A DNA stretch of 64,000 nt from QAND01 sp003150225 (GCF_044357945.1 NZ_CP076563.1:992001-1056000), one strand, 5' to 3'; counted from the first letter of the stretch, positions 34,065 to 42,388 are shown. Translations and numbers: made by a program. Notes: generated from the sequence alone by a model not told the origin.

Positions 34065-34301
34065 CCAATAGGTTATATCTATGAAAACCACCCCCGGTCT
34101 ATCTGTGGCTCGCTTATGTTGGAGGGGGATATCCTTGTCCATCAAGATGTTGTCTTGACTAAGCTTGACTAGGTGTTATCATAGCTTTGCGATGGGCAAA
34201 TAACATTTGTTTTCTGTCATGGGGCTCGGCGTTTGCTGGGCCCCTATTTTTATTTTGCTCCAAGCAATGGAAAGACACCAGCATAATTTGCTGTGTATTT
34301 T
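34065..34301. other. Non-coding right end of the integrated element
   Basis: No gene seen. It contains a short repeat TTGTCTTGACTAAGCTTGACTA, the terminator at 34221-34257, and then the right attachment-like repeat. Confidence 0.6.
34221..34257 (+). terminator. Terminator after holin gene
   Basis: GGGGCTCGGC pairs with GCTGGGCCCC (with G-T pairs) and runs into TATTTTTATTTT. The same hairpin sequence occurs inverted at 23095-23116 and 27625-27646. Confidence 0.82.
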
Positions 34302-34442
34302 CTGTGTAATTCTATGTACAAAAAACCACAAAATTGTACAAGAATTTGCATGTCTAAAAACATAGCAAAACCCGCTTGATTACTGGCTTTTCCAGCATTC
34401 AAGCGGGTTTTATCTTTGGCGGAGAGTTAGGGATTTGAACCC
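34302..34442. repeat. Right attachment-like repeat (attR) overlapping tRNA-Ser
   Basis: Ungapped partner of 22822-22962, offset 11480 bases. It starts CTGTGTAATTC, contains the tRNA terminator hairpin CCCGCTTGA...TCAAGCGGG, and ends inside the T-arm of the intact tRNA-Ser gene. It restores the 3' end of the tRNA after integration. Confidence 0.85.
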
Positions 34443-34507
34443 TAGATACCCTTCACGGGTATACACGATTTCCAGTCGTGCGCCTTCGACCACTCAGCCA
34501 ACTCTCC
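34417..34507 (-). tRNA. tRNA-Ser (anticodon GGA)
   Basis: On the - strand: acceptor GGAGAGT pairs with ACTCTCC, discriminator G and an encoded CCA (34419-34417). The D-arm GGCTGAGTGGTCGAAGGCG, the anticodon stem CACGA/TCGTG with loop CTGGAAA (anticodon GGA), a long variable arm (TACCCGTGAAGGGTA) typical of tRNA-Ser, and T-arm GGGTTCAAATCCC are all present. It reads UCC/UCU serine codons. Its 3' end is the integration site of the element to the left. Confidence 0.95.
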
Positions 34508-34568
34508 ATGATCAAACATCATTGCCGGCACATTGCGGATGCGTCTTCCGCAACCATTATGCCGTGAT

Positions 34569-34597
34569 AGTATACCCCATTTTTCTGCAGAACGCAA
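34569..34597 (-). promoter_or_regulatory. Promoter of tRNA-Ser
   Basis: On the - strand -35 TTGCGT (34597-34592), 17-base spacer, -10 TATACT (34574-34569), about 60 bases upstream of the tRNA 5' end. Confidence 0.72.
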
Positions 34598-34662
34598 GGT
34601 TGTCCCGGGATTTTTTATGGAAAACATTACATGGGATGGCTCCAGGAAATCGGGATAAAATA

Positions 34663-34875
34663 CTAATACGGAAACGGCGGATTCCCATCCGCAATCGGGC
34701 AAAACTTTGAGGAAGTCTTGGACAAACGGAAAATGCAATCCATTTTCCTAATTTGCCGGAATACAAGCATAATGGATGTACCGATCGCCATTATACAGCT
34801 CATTCCTAAGAACGGCAAACGCCCATGCGCCTCACTCGGATCATCAAATTCAGGTTTTGTGCGCATGGGCACCAA
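34663..34875 (-). CDS. Possible small protein downstream of trkA
   Basis: 70 codons from a TTG at 34875 that has AAGAGG five bases upstream. The start is polar (VPMRTKPEFDDPSEAHGR) and a hydrophobic stretch LPFLGMSCIMAIGTSIMLVF follows, so it would be a single-pass membrane peptide. It lies 36 bases past the trkA stop on the same strand. No family is recognised. A good promoter (TTGCCG-17-TATAAT) inside the frame and long inverted repeats around 34830-34870 argue that part of this region may have a regulatory role instead. Confidence 0.35.
   Translation of the reverse strand: MVPMRTKPEFDDPSEAHGRLPFLGMSCIMAIGTSIMLVFRQIRKMDCIFRLSKTSSKFCPIADGNPPFPY
34790..34818 (-). promoter_or_regulatory. Candidate second promoter upstream of tRNA-Ser
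   Basis: On the - strand -35 TTGCCG (34818-34813), 17-base spacer, -10 TATAAT (34795-34790). The only downstream gene on this strand is tRNA-Ser, some 280 bases away. Confidence 0.5.
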
Positions 34876-34888
34876 TGTTTCCTCTTGG

Positions 34889-34911
34889 GCGGCAGAGCAA
34901 TCTGCCGCTCT
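34889..34911. terminator. Hairpin after trkA
   Basis: GCGGCAGA and TCTGCCGC pair around GCAA. The T-rich tail (TCTTTATTTTTT) is on the + strand side; on the - strand, where trkA ends, there is no T run. It may therefore terminate a + strand RNA rather than trkA. Confidence 0.55.
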
Positions 34912-35565
34912 TTATTTTTTCCGATGTCGATCCAGATTACTGATATCAGCGTTTTTTCCAATCACCACCATCACGTCGCCCTCCTGCATTACCTCGCTGG
35001 CGCGGGGGGATACGATGATGTCCCCCTGACGCCGGATTGCTACCACGTTAAGACCATAGTTCACCCGGATATCGGCATCCATCAGCGTCTTCCCCTTCCA
35101 TTCGGGCAGGATGAACACCTCTGCAAGACTATATACCGAGGAAAGCTCGATGAACTCGATGACGTTGGTATCGGCAATTCCATGGGCCAGCCGTACCCCC
35201 ATATCCCGTTCCGGGAAGACCACCTGATCCGCTCCCACCTTGCACAGGATCTTTTCATGAAGGACATTTTTTGCCTTGCTCACCACCTTCTGAACCCCTA
35301 GATCCTTCAGCAATACCGTAGCCATAATACTGGTCTGGATATCCCCAGTGCATACAACGGCTACATCCAAATTGGAAAGTCCCAGGGAGCGCAGGCTATT
35401 GGCATCCGTCATATCCGCAATGGCCACATGGGTGAGTTCCTCCTCTACCGCACTGACCTTATCCTCATCGATATCAATCCCCAGCACCTGATTGCCCATA
35501 GCCATCAGCGCCATGGCAAGGCTCTCTCCAAATCGGCCCAGCCCCAATACCGCAATCTGTTTCAT
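34912..35565 (-). CDS. trkA: TrkA/KtrA family potassium uptake regulator
   Basis: 217 residues: RCK_N Rossmann domain with GLGRFGESLA (GxGxxG), then VLGIDIDEDKV and the acidic NAD end, AVVCTGDIQTSIM, and a C-terminal RCK_C domain (ELSSVYSLAEVFILPEWKGKTL...DVMVVIGK) that in Ktr systems binds cyclic di-AMP. It gates the TrkH/KtrB channel in response to nucleotides. It lies 18 bases downstream of trkH and forms an operon with it. Confidence 0.93.
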   Translation of the reverse strand: MKQIAVLGLGRFGESLAMALMAMGNQVLGIDIDEDKVSAVEEELTHVAIADMTDANSLRSLGLSNLDVAVVCTGDIQTSIMATVLLKDLGVQKVVSKAKNVLHEKILCKVGADQVVFPERDMGVRLAHGIADTNVIEFIELSSVYSLAEVFILPEWKGKTLMDADIRVNYGLNVVAIRRQGDIIVSPRASEVMQEGDVMVVIGKNADISNLDRHRKK

Positions 35566-35583
35566 AGCATATCCTCCTTACGT

Positions 35584-36948
35584 TCAGCCCACCATGATCT
35601 TGCCTTCGGGGTACCGAATTCCCTCATCCGGCCGCTTCCGGCCCGCCAAACCGATGGCGATGGTAAGCGGACCCAAACGCCCGAAAAACATGGTGATGAT
35701 CAAAAGTATTTTGGAAATGGGATGCAAATAGGGGGTGATCCCACAGCTTAGTCCCACGGTGCCCATGGCGGAAAAGGTCTCCATCAGGATGTTATCCAGG
35801 GTCATAATAGGCATATCCCCCGCCTCTAGGGTGCAGATTACACAGGTGATGATCAAGACGATGGACATGGCAATGACGGTAACCGCCGCTGCCCGCCGAA
35901 CCACATCTCTCGAGATGCGCCGGCAAAACAGGACGGTATCCTCCCGTCCCCGGATGATGGATACCACCGCCGCCACCAGCACTAAAAATGTGGTGGTTTT
36001 GATACCGCCGCCGGTAGACGCGGGAGAAGCGCCGATGAACATCAATAGCATGGTCAGCACTTTACTGGCCACCGTTAAGTCCAATTGGCTAATGGTGTTA
36101 AATCCCGCAGTACGCGGCGTTACCGATTGGAATATGCCCGCCATCAGCTTCTGCCCCACCGGCAGGTCTCCCATGGTTTTGGGGTTATTCCACTCCAGGA
36201 AACAAAACAGTACAGCGCCCCCTATGAGCAAGGCCCCCGTAACCCCCACAACCGCCTTGGTATTGACGTTCCATCGTTTGTGATCCTTCAGGCATTCCCA
36301 AATATCCGTGATGACCGCAAACCCCAGACCGCCTATGATAATCAGCGCCATAATGGTAAAGTTCATCAAGGGATCCCATAGAAAACCCGTAAGGGAAGCA
36401 AAGCCGCCCAGGGGATCGATCCCCGCGTTGCAAAAGGCGGATACCGATAAAAACGCCGCCATGCCTAACCCCTTTGTCCAACCAAACATGGGCACCATGC
36501 GGAAGCATAGCAAGACCGCGCCAATGCCCTCCACCGTTAGGGTAAGGGTTATCGCCCGTTTCACCAGCCGCACCATTCCCTGGAGAGAACCGCTGGTATT
36601 AAAGGCCTCTCCGATCACCAACCGTTCTTTTAAGGTGATGCGCCGGCGCAACATCAAAAACAGGGCGGAAGCAAGCGTCATAAATCCAAGGCCTCCCGCC
36701 TGAATCAAAGCCATAATAATTCCCAGCCCCAACGTATTGAACGTGGTGCCGGTATCCACCACCACAAGTCCCGTCACACAGACCGAGGTGGTGGAGGTAA
36801 ATAGTCCGTTTAAAAAGCCGATGCTTTCCCCGGATTTGGTCACCCAGGGGGTGGATAGCAAAATCCCCCCCAGGAGAATGATGGCTGCAAATCCGGCGAT
36901 CAATACCTGCGGGGGGGAAAGTTTTCTCTTCTTTCGCTGTAGTTCCAT
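35584..36948 (-). CDS. trkH: TrkH/KtrB family potassium transporter
   Basis: 454 residues from the ATG at 36948 with GGAGGAG upstream; the longer open frame runs into the SRP RNA gene and is rejected. Four membrane-pore-membrane repeats are visible, with selectivity segments TSTTSVCVTGLVV, VSAFCNAGIDP, QSVTPRTAGFNT and SAMGTVGLSCGIT, the family's filter glycines. It moves K+ (with Na+ or by channel action) into the cell and is paired with TrkA. It belongs to the 450-residue Firmicute KtrB type. Confidence 0.95.
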   Translation of the reverse strand: MELQRKKRKLSPPQVLIAGFAAIILLGGILLSTPWVTKSGESIGFLNGLFTSTTSVCVTGLVVVDTGTTFNTLGLGIIMALIQAGGLGFMTLASALFLMLRRRITLKERLVIGEAFNTSGSLQGMVRLVKRAITLTLTVEGIGAVLLCFRMVPMFGWTKGLGMAAFLSVSAFCNAGIDPLGGFASLTGFLWDPLMNFTIMALIIIGGLGFAVITDIWECLKDHKRWNVNTKAVVGVTGALLIGGAVLFCFLEWNNPKTMGDLPVGQKLMAGIFQSVTPRTAGFNTISQLDLTVASKVLTMLLMFIGASPASTGGGIKTTTFLVLVAAVVSIIRGREDTVLFCRRISRDVVRRAAAVTVIAMSIVLIITCVICTLEAGDMPIMTLDNILMETFSAMGTVGLSCGITPYLHPISKILLIITMFFGRLGPLTIAIGLAGRKRPDEGIRYPEGKIMVG

Positions 36949-37034
36949 GAAGTGCTCCTCCAACAAACGTTGGCTGATGTCTAAGAAAAATGCCGCACAC
37001 CCTCCTTTGGCAATGCCATCCAGGCGCAAAAAAA

Positions 37035-37280
37035 GATAGGTTGCTCCGGCCCGGCTTCCCCGCGGCACACGCACGATTCCGCTTAATGCTGCTCCCGTCA
37101 GGGCCTGACATGGTTCACGGCTGTACGTTGCACGGGACCCGGCCTTCGACGCTCCTTGTCTTTTCGCATTCCCAAACAACAAAGCCTCGGGAGGGAATCC
37201 AGCCCCACTTTAGCGGATTGAGGGTACAGGGCACCGCTAGCTCCCCGCCTGGTGCGACAAACGTCAATATCGGGTTCTTC
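37035..37280 (-). ncRNA. ffs: Signal recognition particle RNA, large (Bacillus type)
   Basis: Read on the - strand, the 5' part contains GGCGGGGAGCTAGCGGTGCC and TGTACCCTCAATCCGCT, the Alu-domain signature of the Bacillus scRNA. The 3' half has GTGAACCATGTCAGG, CCTGACGGGAGCAGCATTAA and GTGCGTGTGCCGCGGGG, the helix 8 that binds Ffh. It ends at a T run (37034-37028). Length is about 245 bases, near the 270 of Bacillus subtilis. The 5' end is placed from the promoter just upstream and is approximate. The RNA guides membrane protein targeting. It sits between the nitroreductase and trkH genes. Confidence 0.92.
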
Positions 37281-37286
37281 TGCGGT

Positions 37287-37315
37287 AGGATATCATCTTC
37301 CCTCCGCAAAGTCAA
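37287..37315 (-). promoter_or_regulatory. Promoter of SRP RNA
   Basis: On the - strand -35 TTGACT (37315-37310), 17-base spacer, -10 TATCCT (37292-37287). It begins 14 bases after the nitroreductase stop codon. Confidence 0.75.
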
Positions 37316-37328
37316 TGGATGGTATTCC

Positions 37329-37859
37329 TTATAGGAGATTGCCGTACTTATTCAGAAACACCATTTCCTGGAGGGTGCGTCGGGGTTTGGCCTCCGGTTC
37401 CTCGTCCGGAATTCCGACGGGGGAAAGCGCCACCACCCGGATATCCTCAGGAATATTCAGAAGCTTTTTAACAGGGTTCTCGTAAAAGGCCCCCACCCAG
37501 CACATGCCAACGCCATTTTCCTCCGCTACCAGCATCATCTGCTCCATGGAGATGGCAGCATCAGTCATATAATATTCCTTTTCCTCCCGCCGTCCGCTCA
37601 GGGTAGGATCGCCACACAGCACCAGGAAATATTCGGCGTTCTCGTAGGCCGATTGAGAAGGGTTGTAGCCGGTAATCTCTCCCAACTGGCCAATTAGCTG
37701 CCGGTCCTGTACTAGGATATAGGAAAAAGACTGGTTGTTCTTCCAGGAGGGAGCCAGCCGCGCTGCCTCCAGCATATCGTCCAGAGCTGCTTGAGGCACC
37801 GGTCCCTTCCGATAGGCGCGGATGCTGCGCCTGGATTTTACCGCATCGATCACATTCAT
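37329..37859 (-). CDS. Nitroreductase family FMN protein
   Basis: 176 residues from the ATG at 37859. MNVIDAVKSRRSIRAYRKG is the standard N-terminus with the SRRSxR FMN phosphate contact; APSWKNNQSFSYILV, TDAAISMEQMMLVAEENGVGMCWVGAF and VALSPVGIPDEEPEAKPRR complete the FMN site. Such proteins reduce nitro compounds, quinones or flavins with NAD(P)H. It is a single gene, divergent from the small lipoprotein gene at 37992. Confidence 0.93.
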   Translation of the reverse strand: MNVIDAVKSRRSIRAYRKGPVPQAALDDMLEAARLAPSWKNNQSFSYILVQDRQLIGQLGEITGYNPSQSAYENAEYFLVLCGDPTLSGRREEKEYYMTDAAISMEQMMLVAEENGVGMCWVGAFYENPVKKLLNIPEDIRVVALSPVGIPDEEPEAKPRRTLQEMVFLNKYGNLL

Positions 37860-37991
37860 GGTCTCACTCCTTTTTGTTATTATACCGCATCGGACGCATT
37901 CTGCAAACCATTTCCTCCCGCAGCAGAAGAACAAGGTGGCGGGAATATGGCCGCTATGGTATAATGCTTCCATACGCGAGGAGGGACTCTC

Positions 37992-38420
37992 ATGGGCAAA
38001 TGGAAACGGTTTTTCCCCTTGATGCTGGCGCTGATGGTTCTGGCTATGGCGGGCTGTTCTGCCAAAACAGCGGTGGAAACGGAGCTTGGTACCTTCACCT
38101 ACATCCGTTCGAAAACGACAAATCAGTATGATACCCTCTCCGCTTCAGAGGGCGAAACCCTGTTAATACTGGCTTTTTCTGCCGGTGAGTTTGATGAAAC
38201 CCAGTTTAAAGCACACTTTGCCCCTGAGGATACGGCCAAAGCCGCACAGGTGCGGGTGGATGGCAAGGCCTATCCCTGCACCGCAGTGGGTTACCAGGGA
38301 AATCCGGATAGCAGTTCTGTGGAATATGCCCTCATCTTCCGGGTTGACGCCGGTACCAACGCAGAAAAAGCCAATCTAGAGTTAAAAGCCCCCGGCAAGG
38401 ATTGGATCAACTTAAAATAA
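37992..38420 (+). CDS. Lipoprotein of unknown function
   Basis: 142 residues. KRFFPLMLALMVLAMAGC is a lipoprotein signal with lipobox MAGC; the cysteine would be lipid-anchored on the outer membrane face. The mature domain is about 120 residues and beta-rich (ETLLILAFSAGEFD, AAQVRVDGKAYPCTAVGYQG, YALIFRVDAG), resembling DUF4352-like immunoglobulin-type folds, but this is only a shape impression. A -10 TATAAT lies at 37960-37965 with a weak -35. Two terminators follow. Confidence 0.75.
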   Translation: MGKWKRFFPLMLALMVLAMAGCSAKTAVETELGTFTYIRSKTTNQYDTLSASEGETLLILAFSAGEFDETQFKAHFAPEDTAKAAQVRVDGKAYPCTAVGYQGNPDSSSVEYALIFRVDAGTNAEKANLELKAPGKDWINLK

Positions 38421-38423
38421 CGG

Positions 38424-38457
38424 AAGCGGTATGGCTCATGGGCCCTGCCGCTTTTTT
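38424..38457 (+). terminator. Terminator after lipoprotein gene
   Basis: AAGCGG (38424-38429) pairs with CCGCTT (38448-38453), with inner pairing GGC/GCC, and runs into TTTTTT. Confidence 0.75.
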
Positions 38458-38493
38458 GTGGGATTTATCAAAAAATATCAGGCCTTTATAAAC

Positions 38494-38519
38494 AAGGAGC
38501 GCTTTAATAAGCGCTCCTT
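38494..38519. terminator. Terminator of the V-ATPase operon
   Basis: AAGGAGCGCTT and AAGCGCTCCTT pair perfectly around TAAT. On the - strand it follows the atpD stop and is trailed by GTTTATAAA. Confidence 0.85.
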
Positions 38520-38538
38520 GTTTGTTTTGTTTTCGTCC

Positions 38539-39216
38539 TTATGACCCCGCCTGGGCGGCTTCCTTGCTCTCCCGGGCAGCCAGATCCCGCTTTTCGATGA
38601 GATCCTTGGTCTTCATAAGCCGGGTAAGGTTCCCCCGCTCGTTCTCATCCAGCTTCATGGTGATATACCGGATGTTCTCCTCCATCTGGGGAATCAGCAC
38701 ATATTCCAGAGCGTTAACCCGCCGGCGGGTCTTCTCAATCTCATCGGCCAGCATGCTGGCACTCTTTTCAATCTCTGCCAGCTGGATCATGGCGGGCAGC
38801 ACCTCCGAAAGGGTGGAGATGGCCCCATCCATTTCGGTACTGGTAAAGGCAAAGCCGTAGGGCACGCCCCCCTGCGCCTCCGCAATGGATTCCACATCGA
38901 TTTTGGGCACATCTACGCTCATGATGTTCTGACGGCCCAGCCGGAGGGTCACCTCTTTGGCCGGGTACAAAAGAGCGGATTCCAGGCTGTCCTCGCTCAT
39001 AACGGCACGGGCCAGAAGGAAATCGTAAAGGGCGCCGGAAAGCTGGGATTCCACCTGCTTGCGGAGTTCCATGTTCTTCCGGGCCAATATGACAAACTGC
39101 CGAACCATTTCGTCCCGCTTATCCTTCATCAGCTTGTGCCCCCGTACTGCCGTAGCCAGCCGTTTTTTCAGCCGAGACAGCTCCATACGGGTGGGATTGA
39201 CCTTGGTTTGGGCCAT
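38539..39216 (-). CDS. ntpD: V-type ATPase subunit D
   Basis: 225 residues. The family start is VNPTRMELSRLKKRLATAVRGHKLMKDKRD, followed by a long helical hairpin and the second helix RRRVNALEYVLIPQMEENIRYI. Subunit D forms the central rotor shaft in the A3B3 head. It is the last gene of the operon, three bases after the B subunit gene, with the terminator 20 bases further on. Confidence 0.94.
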   Translation of the reverse strand: MAQTKVNPTRMELSRLKKRLATAVRGHKLMKDKRDEMVRQFVILARKNMELRKQVESQLSGALYDFLLARAVMSEDSLESALLYPAKEVTLRLGRQNIMSVDVPKIDVESIAEAQGGVPYGFAFTSTEMDGAISTLSEVLPAMIQLAEIEKSASMLADEIEKTRRRVNALEYVLIPQMEENIRYITMKLDENERGNLTRLMKTKDLIEKRDLAARESKEAAQAGS

Positions 39217-39219
39217 GGC

Positions 39220-40620
39220 TTACATCTCCCCGTTCTCTTCCCCATTGAAGCCGGGGTAATATTTATCCAGGTACTCCTGGCGAATCCGGCGCAGCTCGCT
39301 TGGGGGTAGAATACCCAACAAACGCCATCCAATGTCCAGGGTCTCCTCGATGGAACGGTTGGTGGTAAAGCCCTGGTTCACATACTCCCGTTCAAAGGCG
39401 TCTGCAAACTTAGCGTAGAGCTTATCCATGTCGGTGAGGGCCGCATCGCCCAGGATCACCGCCAGCTCCGCGGCCTCCTTGCCTCGGGCATAGGCGGCAA
39501 AGAGCTGGTTCATGGTGTCGGCGTGGTCCTCCCGGGTTTTACCCTTGCCAATGCCCTTATCCTTCAGACGGGACAGGGAGGGCATAACGTCGATAGGAGG
39601 GGTAATCCCCTTTCGGTTTAAATCCCGGGACAGGATGATCTGCCCCTCGGTGATGTAGCCCGTCAGATCGGGGATAGGATGGGTTTTATCATCCTCCGGC
39701 ATGGATAGGATGGGGATCTGGGTGATGCTTCCACGGCTGCCCTGGATGCGCCCCGCCCGCTCATACATGGTGGCAAGGTCGGTATACAGATAGCCGGGGT
39801 ATCCCCGCCGTCCAGGAACCTCTTTGCGGGCGGCGGACACCTCCCGCAGGGCCTCGGCGTAGTTGGTGATGTCCGTGATGATGACCAGCACGTGCATCCC
39901 CAGATCATAGGCCAGATATTCCGCGGCGGTCAGAGCCATCCGGGGGGTGCTGATCCGCTCGATGGCGGGATCGTTGGCCAGATTGACAAACAGCACGGTG
40001 CGGTCGATGGCGCCGGTGCGGTTGAAGTCGGAAATAAAGAAATCGGCCTCCTCAAAGGTGATGCCTACCGCGGCGAATACCACAGCAAACTGGCTATCCC
40101 CCGCGCCCCGCACGGTAGCCTGCCGGGCGATCTGGGCAGCCAGATCCGCATGGGGCATACCGGAACCCGAGAACACCGGCAGCTTCTGCCCCCGAACCAG
40201 GGTATTGAGGCCGTCGATGGCGCTGATACCGGTCTGAATGAACTCATCGGGATAGTCCCGGGCAGCTGGGTTGATGGGGCTTCCGTTGATATCCATGTAT
40301 TTTTCCGCAATAAGGGCGGGCCCGCCGTCCTTGGGACGACCCATGCCGTCAAAAACCCGGCCTAGGATGTCTGGGGCCACCGCCAACTGGATGCCATGGC
40401 CCAGGAATCGGGCCCGGGCGTCGCTGATCTTCAACCCCTGAGAACCCTCAAAAAGCTGTACCAGCGCCTTGTCCCCGTCGATCTCCAGCACCCGTCCGGA
40501 GCGAATCTCCCCGTTGGCCTGCTCGATCTCCACCAACTCATCGTATTTGACGCCGCTGACACCGTCCACCATCATCAGCGGCCCTACCACCTCACGGATA
40601 GTGCGATATTCTTTAAGCAA
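39220..40620 (-). CDS. ntpB: V-type ATPase subunit B
   Basis: 466 residues. N-terminal beta-barrel (VGPLMMVDGVSGVKYDELVEI), then the nucleotide-binding fold with FSGSGMPHADLAAQIARQ in place of a Walker A loop, as expected for the regulatory, non-catalytic B subunit, and GSITQIPILSMPEDD. It alternates with subunit A in the hexameric head. It overlaps the end of the A gene by eight bases. Confidence 0.96.
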   Translation of the reverse strand: MLKEYRTIREVVGPLMMVDGVSGVKYDELVEIEQANGEIRSGRVLEIDGDKALVQLFEGSQGLKISDARARFLGHGIQLAVAPDILGRVFDGMGRPKDGGPALIAEKYMDINGSPINPAARDYPDEFIQTGISAIDGLNTLVRGQKLPVFSGSGMPHADLAAQIARQATVRGAGDSQFAVVFAAVGITFEEADFFISDFNRTGAIDRTVLFVNLANDPAIERISTPRMALTAAEYLAYDLGMHVLVIITDITNYAEALREVSAARKEVPGRRGYPGYLYTDLATMYERAGRIQGSRGSITQIPILSMPEDDKTHPIPDLTGYITEGQIILSRDLNRKGITPPIDVMPSLSRLKDKGIGKGKTREDHADTMNQLFAAYARGKEAAELAVILGDAALTDMDKLYAKFADAFEREYVNQGFTTNRSIEETLDIGWRLLGILPPSELRRIRQEYLDKYYPGFNGEENGEM

Positions 40621-42388
40621 GGTCTACGCCCCCTTCCACGCCCAAAGCGGACGTCTGTTCCACGATATTGGCACGAATAGCCGCAAATCCCTCAGCAACC
40701 TGATCCTCCGGGATATACTTGGCACGGCCGATCTCCTCCCGAACCGGCAAGCTCAAAAGGGCCCCGATATCCGCTCCGTTTTGAAGGGCGGCCCGGGCGT
40801 GCTGGTCAAAGAGCAGAATCAGATTCAGCATCTGGAACTGCTTCTCGGGAGAGGTATAGGTGTCCACATCATCGAAGGCGTTCTGATGGAGGTAGTCCTC
40901 CCGGATGCTCCGGGCAATCTCCATGGTCAGCCGGTCGCCCAGGGAAAGAGCGTCCATACCCACCAGCTGGACGATTTCCTGCAGCTCGCTCTCCTGCTGG
41001 AGGATGGTCATCATCTGGAGCCGATGATCCAGCCAATTCTTGTTGACGTTCTCGTTAAACCAGGGGCCAATGCGGTCCACATACAGGGAATAGGAAGTAA
41101 GCCAGTCGATGGCGGGAAAATGCCGCCGATAAGCCAGAGAGCTCGACAGCCCCCAGAACACCTTGACGATCCGCAGCGTCGCCTGGGAAACCGGCTCAGA
41201 GATGTCGCCGCCGGGAGGGGATACGGCGCCGATGGCGCTGATAGCGCCCTCACGGCCTTCCTTGCCTTTACAGATCACCACGCCGGCCCGCTCATAAAAC
41301 TCCGCCAGGCGGGAGGAAAGATAGGCGGGATATCCCTCCTCGCCGGGCATCTCCTCCAAACGCCCCGACATCTCACGCAGAGCCTCGGCCCAGCGAGAGG
41401 TGGAATCCGCCATGATGGCCACCTTATAGCCCATATCCCGGAAGTATTCCGCAATGGTGATACCGGTGTAGATGGAGGCTTCTCGGGCCGCCACCGGCAT
41501 ATCCGAAGTATTGGCGATGAGCACCGTCCGCTTCATGAGGGGCTCCCCGGTACGGGGATCCTTCAGCTCGGGGAACTCCATCAACACGTCTGTCATCTCA
41601 TTGCCCCGCTCACCGCAACCGATGTACACGATGATCTCAGCGTCGGCCCACTTGGCCAGCTGATGCTGCACCACCGTCTTGCCGGAACCAAAAGGACCGG
41701 GAACGGCAGCTACGCCGCCCTTGGCAATGGGGAACAGGGTATCGATGACCCGTTGGCCCGTCACCATGGGCTCCATGGGAGCCAGTTTGGTCTCGTAGGG
41801 GCGGCCCCGGCGAACCGGCCATTTCTGAAGCATGGGAATCTCCCGCATTTGTCCCTTTTCGTCCTTGATCCGGGCGATGGGCTCCTCAATGGTAGCCTCC
41901 CCCTCAAAAATCCAATCAAGGGTGCCGGATATCCCCGCAGGCACCATAATCCGATGCTCTACCAGGGCGGTCTCCTGGACCACTCCCAGCACATCGCCGG
42001 GGATGAGGGCGTCCCCCACCTGGGCCCGAGGTAAAAAGGCCCACTTCTTCTCCCTATTTAGGGAGGGCACCTCAATGCCCCGCTGAATGCGGTCCCCGCT
42101 CTGGCGGCGGATCACGTCCAGAGGACGTTGGATGCCATCAAAGATGGACTCGATAAGCCCGGGGGCCAGCTCCACCGAAAGAGGATCTCCAGTGGACTCC
42201 ACATCCTCTCCCGGCCCCAGGCCGGCGGTCTCCTCATAGACCTGGATGGACGCCATCTCCCCCCGGAGCTCGATGATCTCACCGATGAGCCGGTGCTCGC
42301 CGATGCGGACCACGTCATACATTTTGCTGTCCGCCATACCGCTGGCTACAATCAGCGGACCCGATACCTTTACTACCTTGCCTACCAT
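40613..42388 (-). CDS. ntpA: V-type ATPase catalytic subunit A
   Basis: 591 residues, standard length. The non-homologous insert of V/A-type A subunits is present between the N-terminal barrel and the Walker A loop GPFGSGKTV. Downstream are the catalytic GERGNEM, the Walker B region VAIMADSTSRWAEALRE and YPAYLSSRL. It hydrolyses or makes ATP in the rotary complex. It is immediately downstream of subunit F with no gap. Confidence 0.97.
   Translation of the reverse strand: MVGKVVKVSGPLIVASGMADSKMYDVVRIGEHRLIGEIIELRGEMASIQVYEETAGLGPGEDVESTGDPLSVELAPGLIESIFDGIQRPLDVIRRQSGDRIQRGIEVPSLNREKKWAFLPRAQVGDALIPGDVLGVVQETALVEHRIMVPAGISGTLDWIFEGEATIEEPIARIKDEKGQMREIPMLQKWPVRRGRPYETKLAPMEPMVTGQRVIDTLFPIAKGGVAAVPGPFGSGKTVVQHQLAKWADAEIIVYIGCGERGNEMTDVLMEFPELKDPRTGEPLMKRTVLIANTSDMPVAAREASIYTGITIAEYFRDMGYKVAIMADSTSRWAEALREMSGRLEEMPGEEGYPAYLSSRLAEFYERAGVVICKGKEGREGAISAIGAVSPPGGDISEPVSQATLRIVKVFWGLSSSLAYRRHFPAIDWLTSYSLYVDRIGPWFNENVNKNWLDHRLQMMTILQQESELQEIVQLVGMDALSLGDRLTMEIARSIREDYLHQNAFDDVDTYTSPEKQFQMLNLILLFDQHARAALQNGADIGALLSLPVREEIGRAKYIPEDQVAEGFAAIRANIVEQTSALGVEGGVDLA

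Noticed and set aside
36949..37320. Cyclic di-AMP (ydaO-type) riboswitch in the trkH leader
   Set aside because: Expected before K+ transporter genes, but the structured RNA here matches the SRP RNA in sequence and the ydaO motifs are not seen.
40469..42034. 521-codon + strand ORF opposite the V-ATPase A/B genes
   Set aside because: Antisense shadow caused by GC-rich third positions; the - strand frames are clear ATPase subunits.
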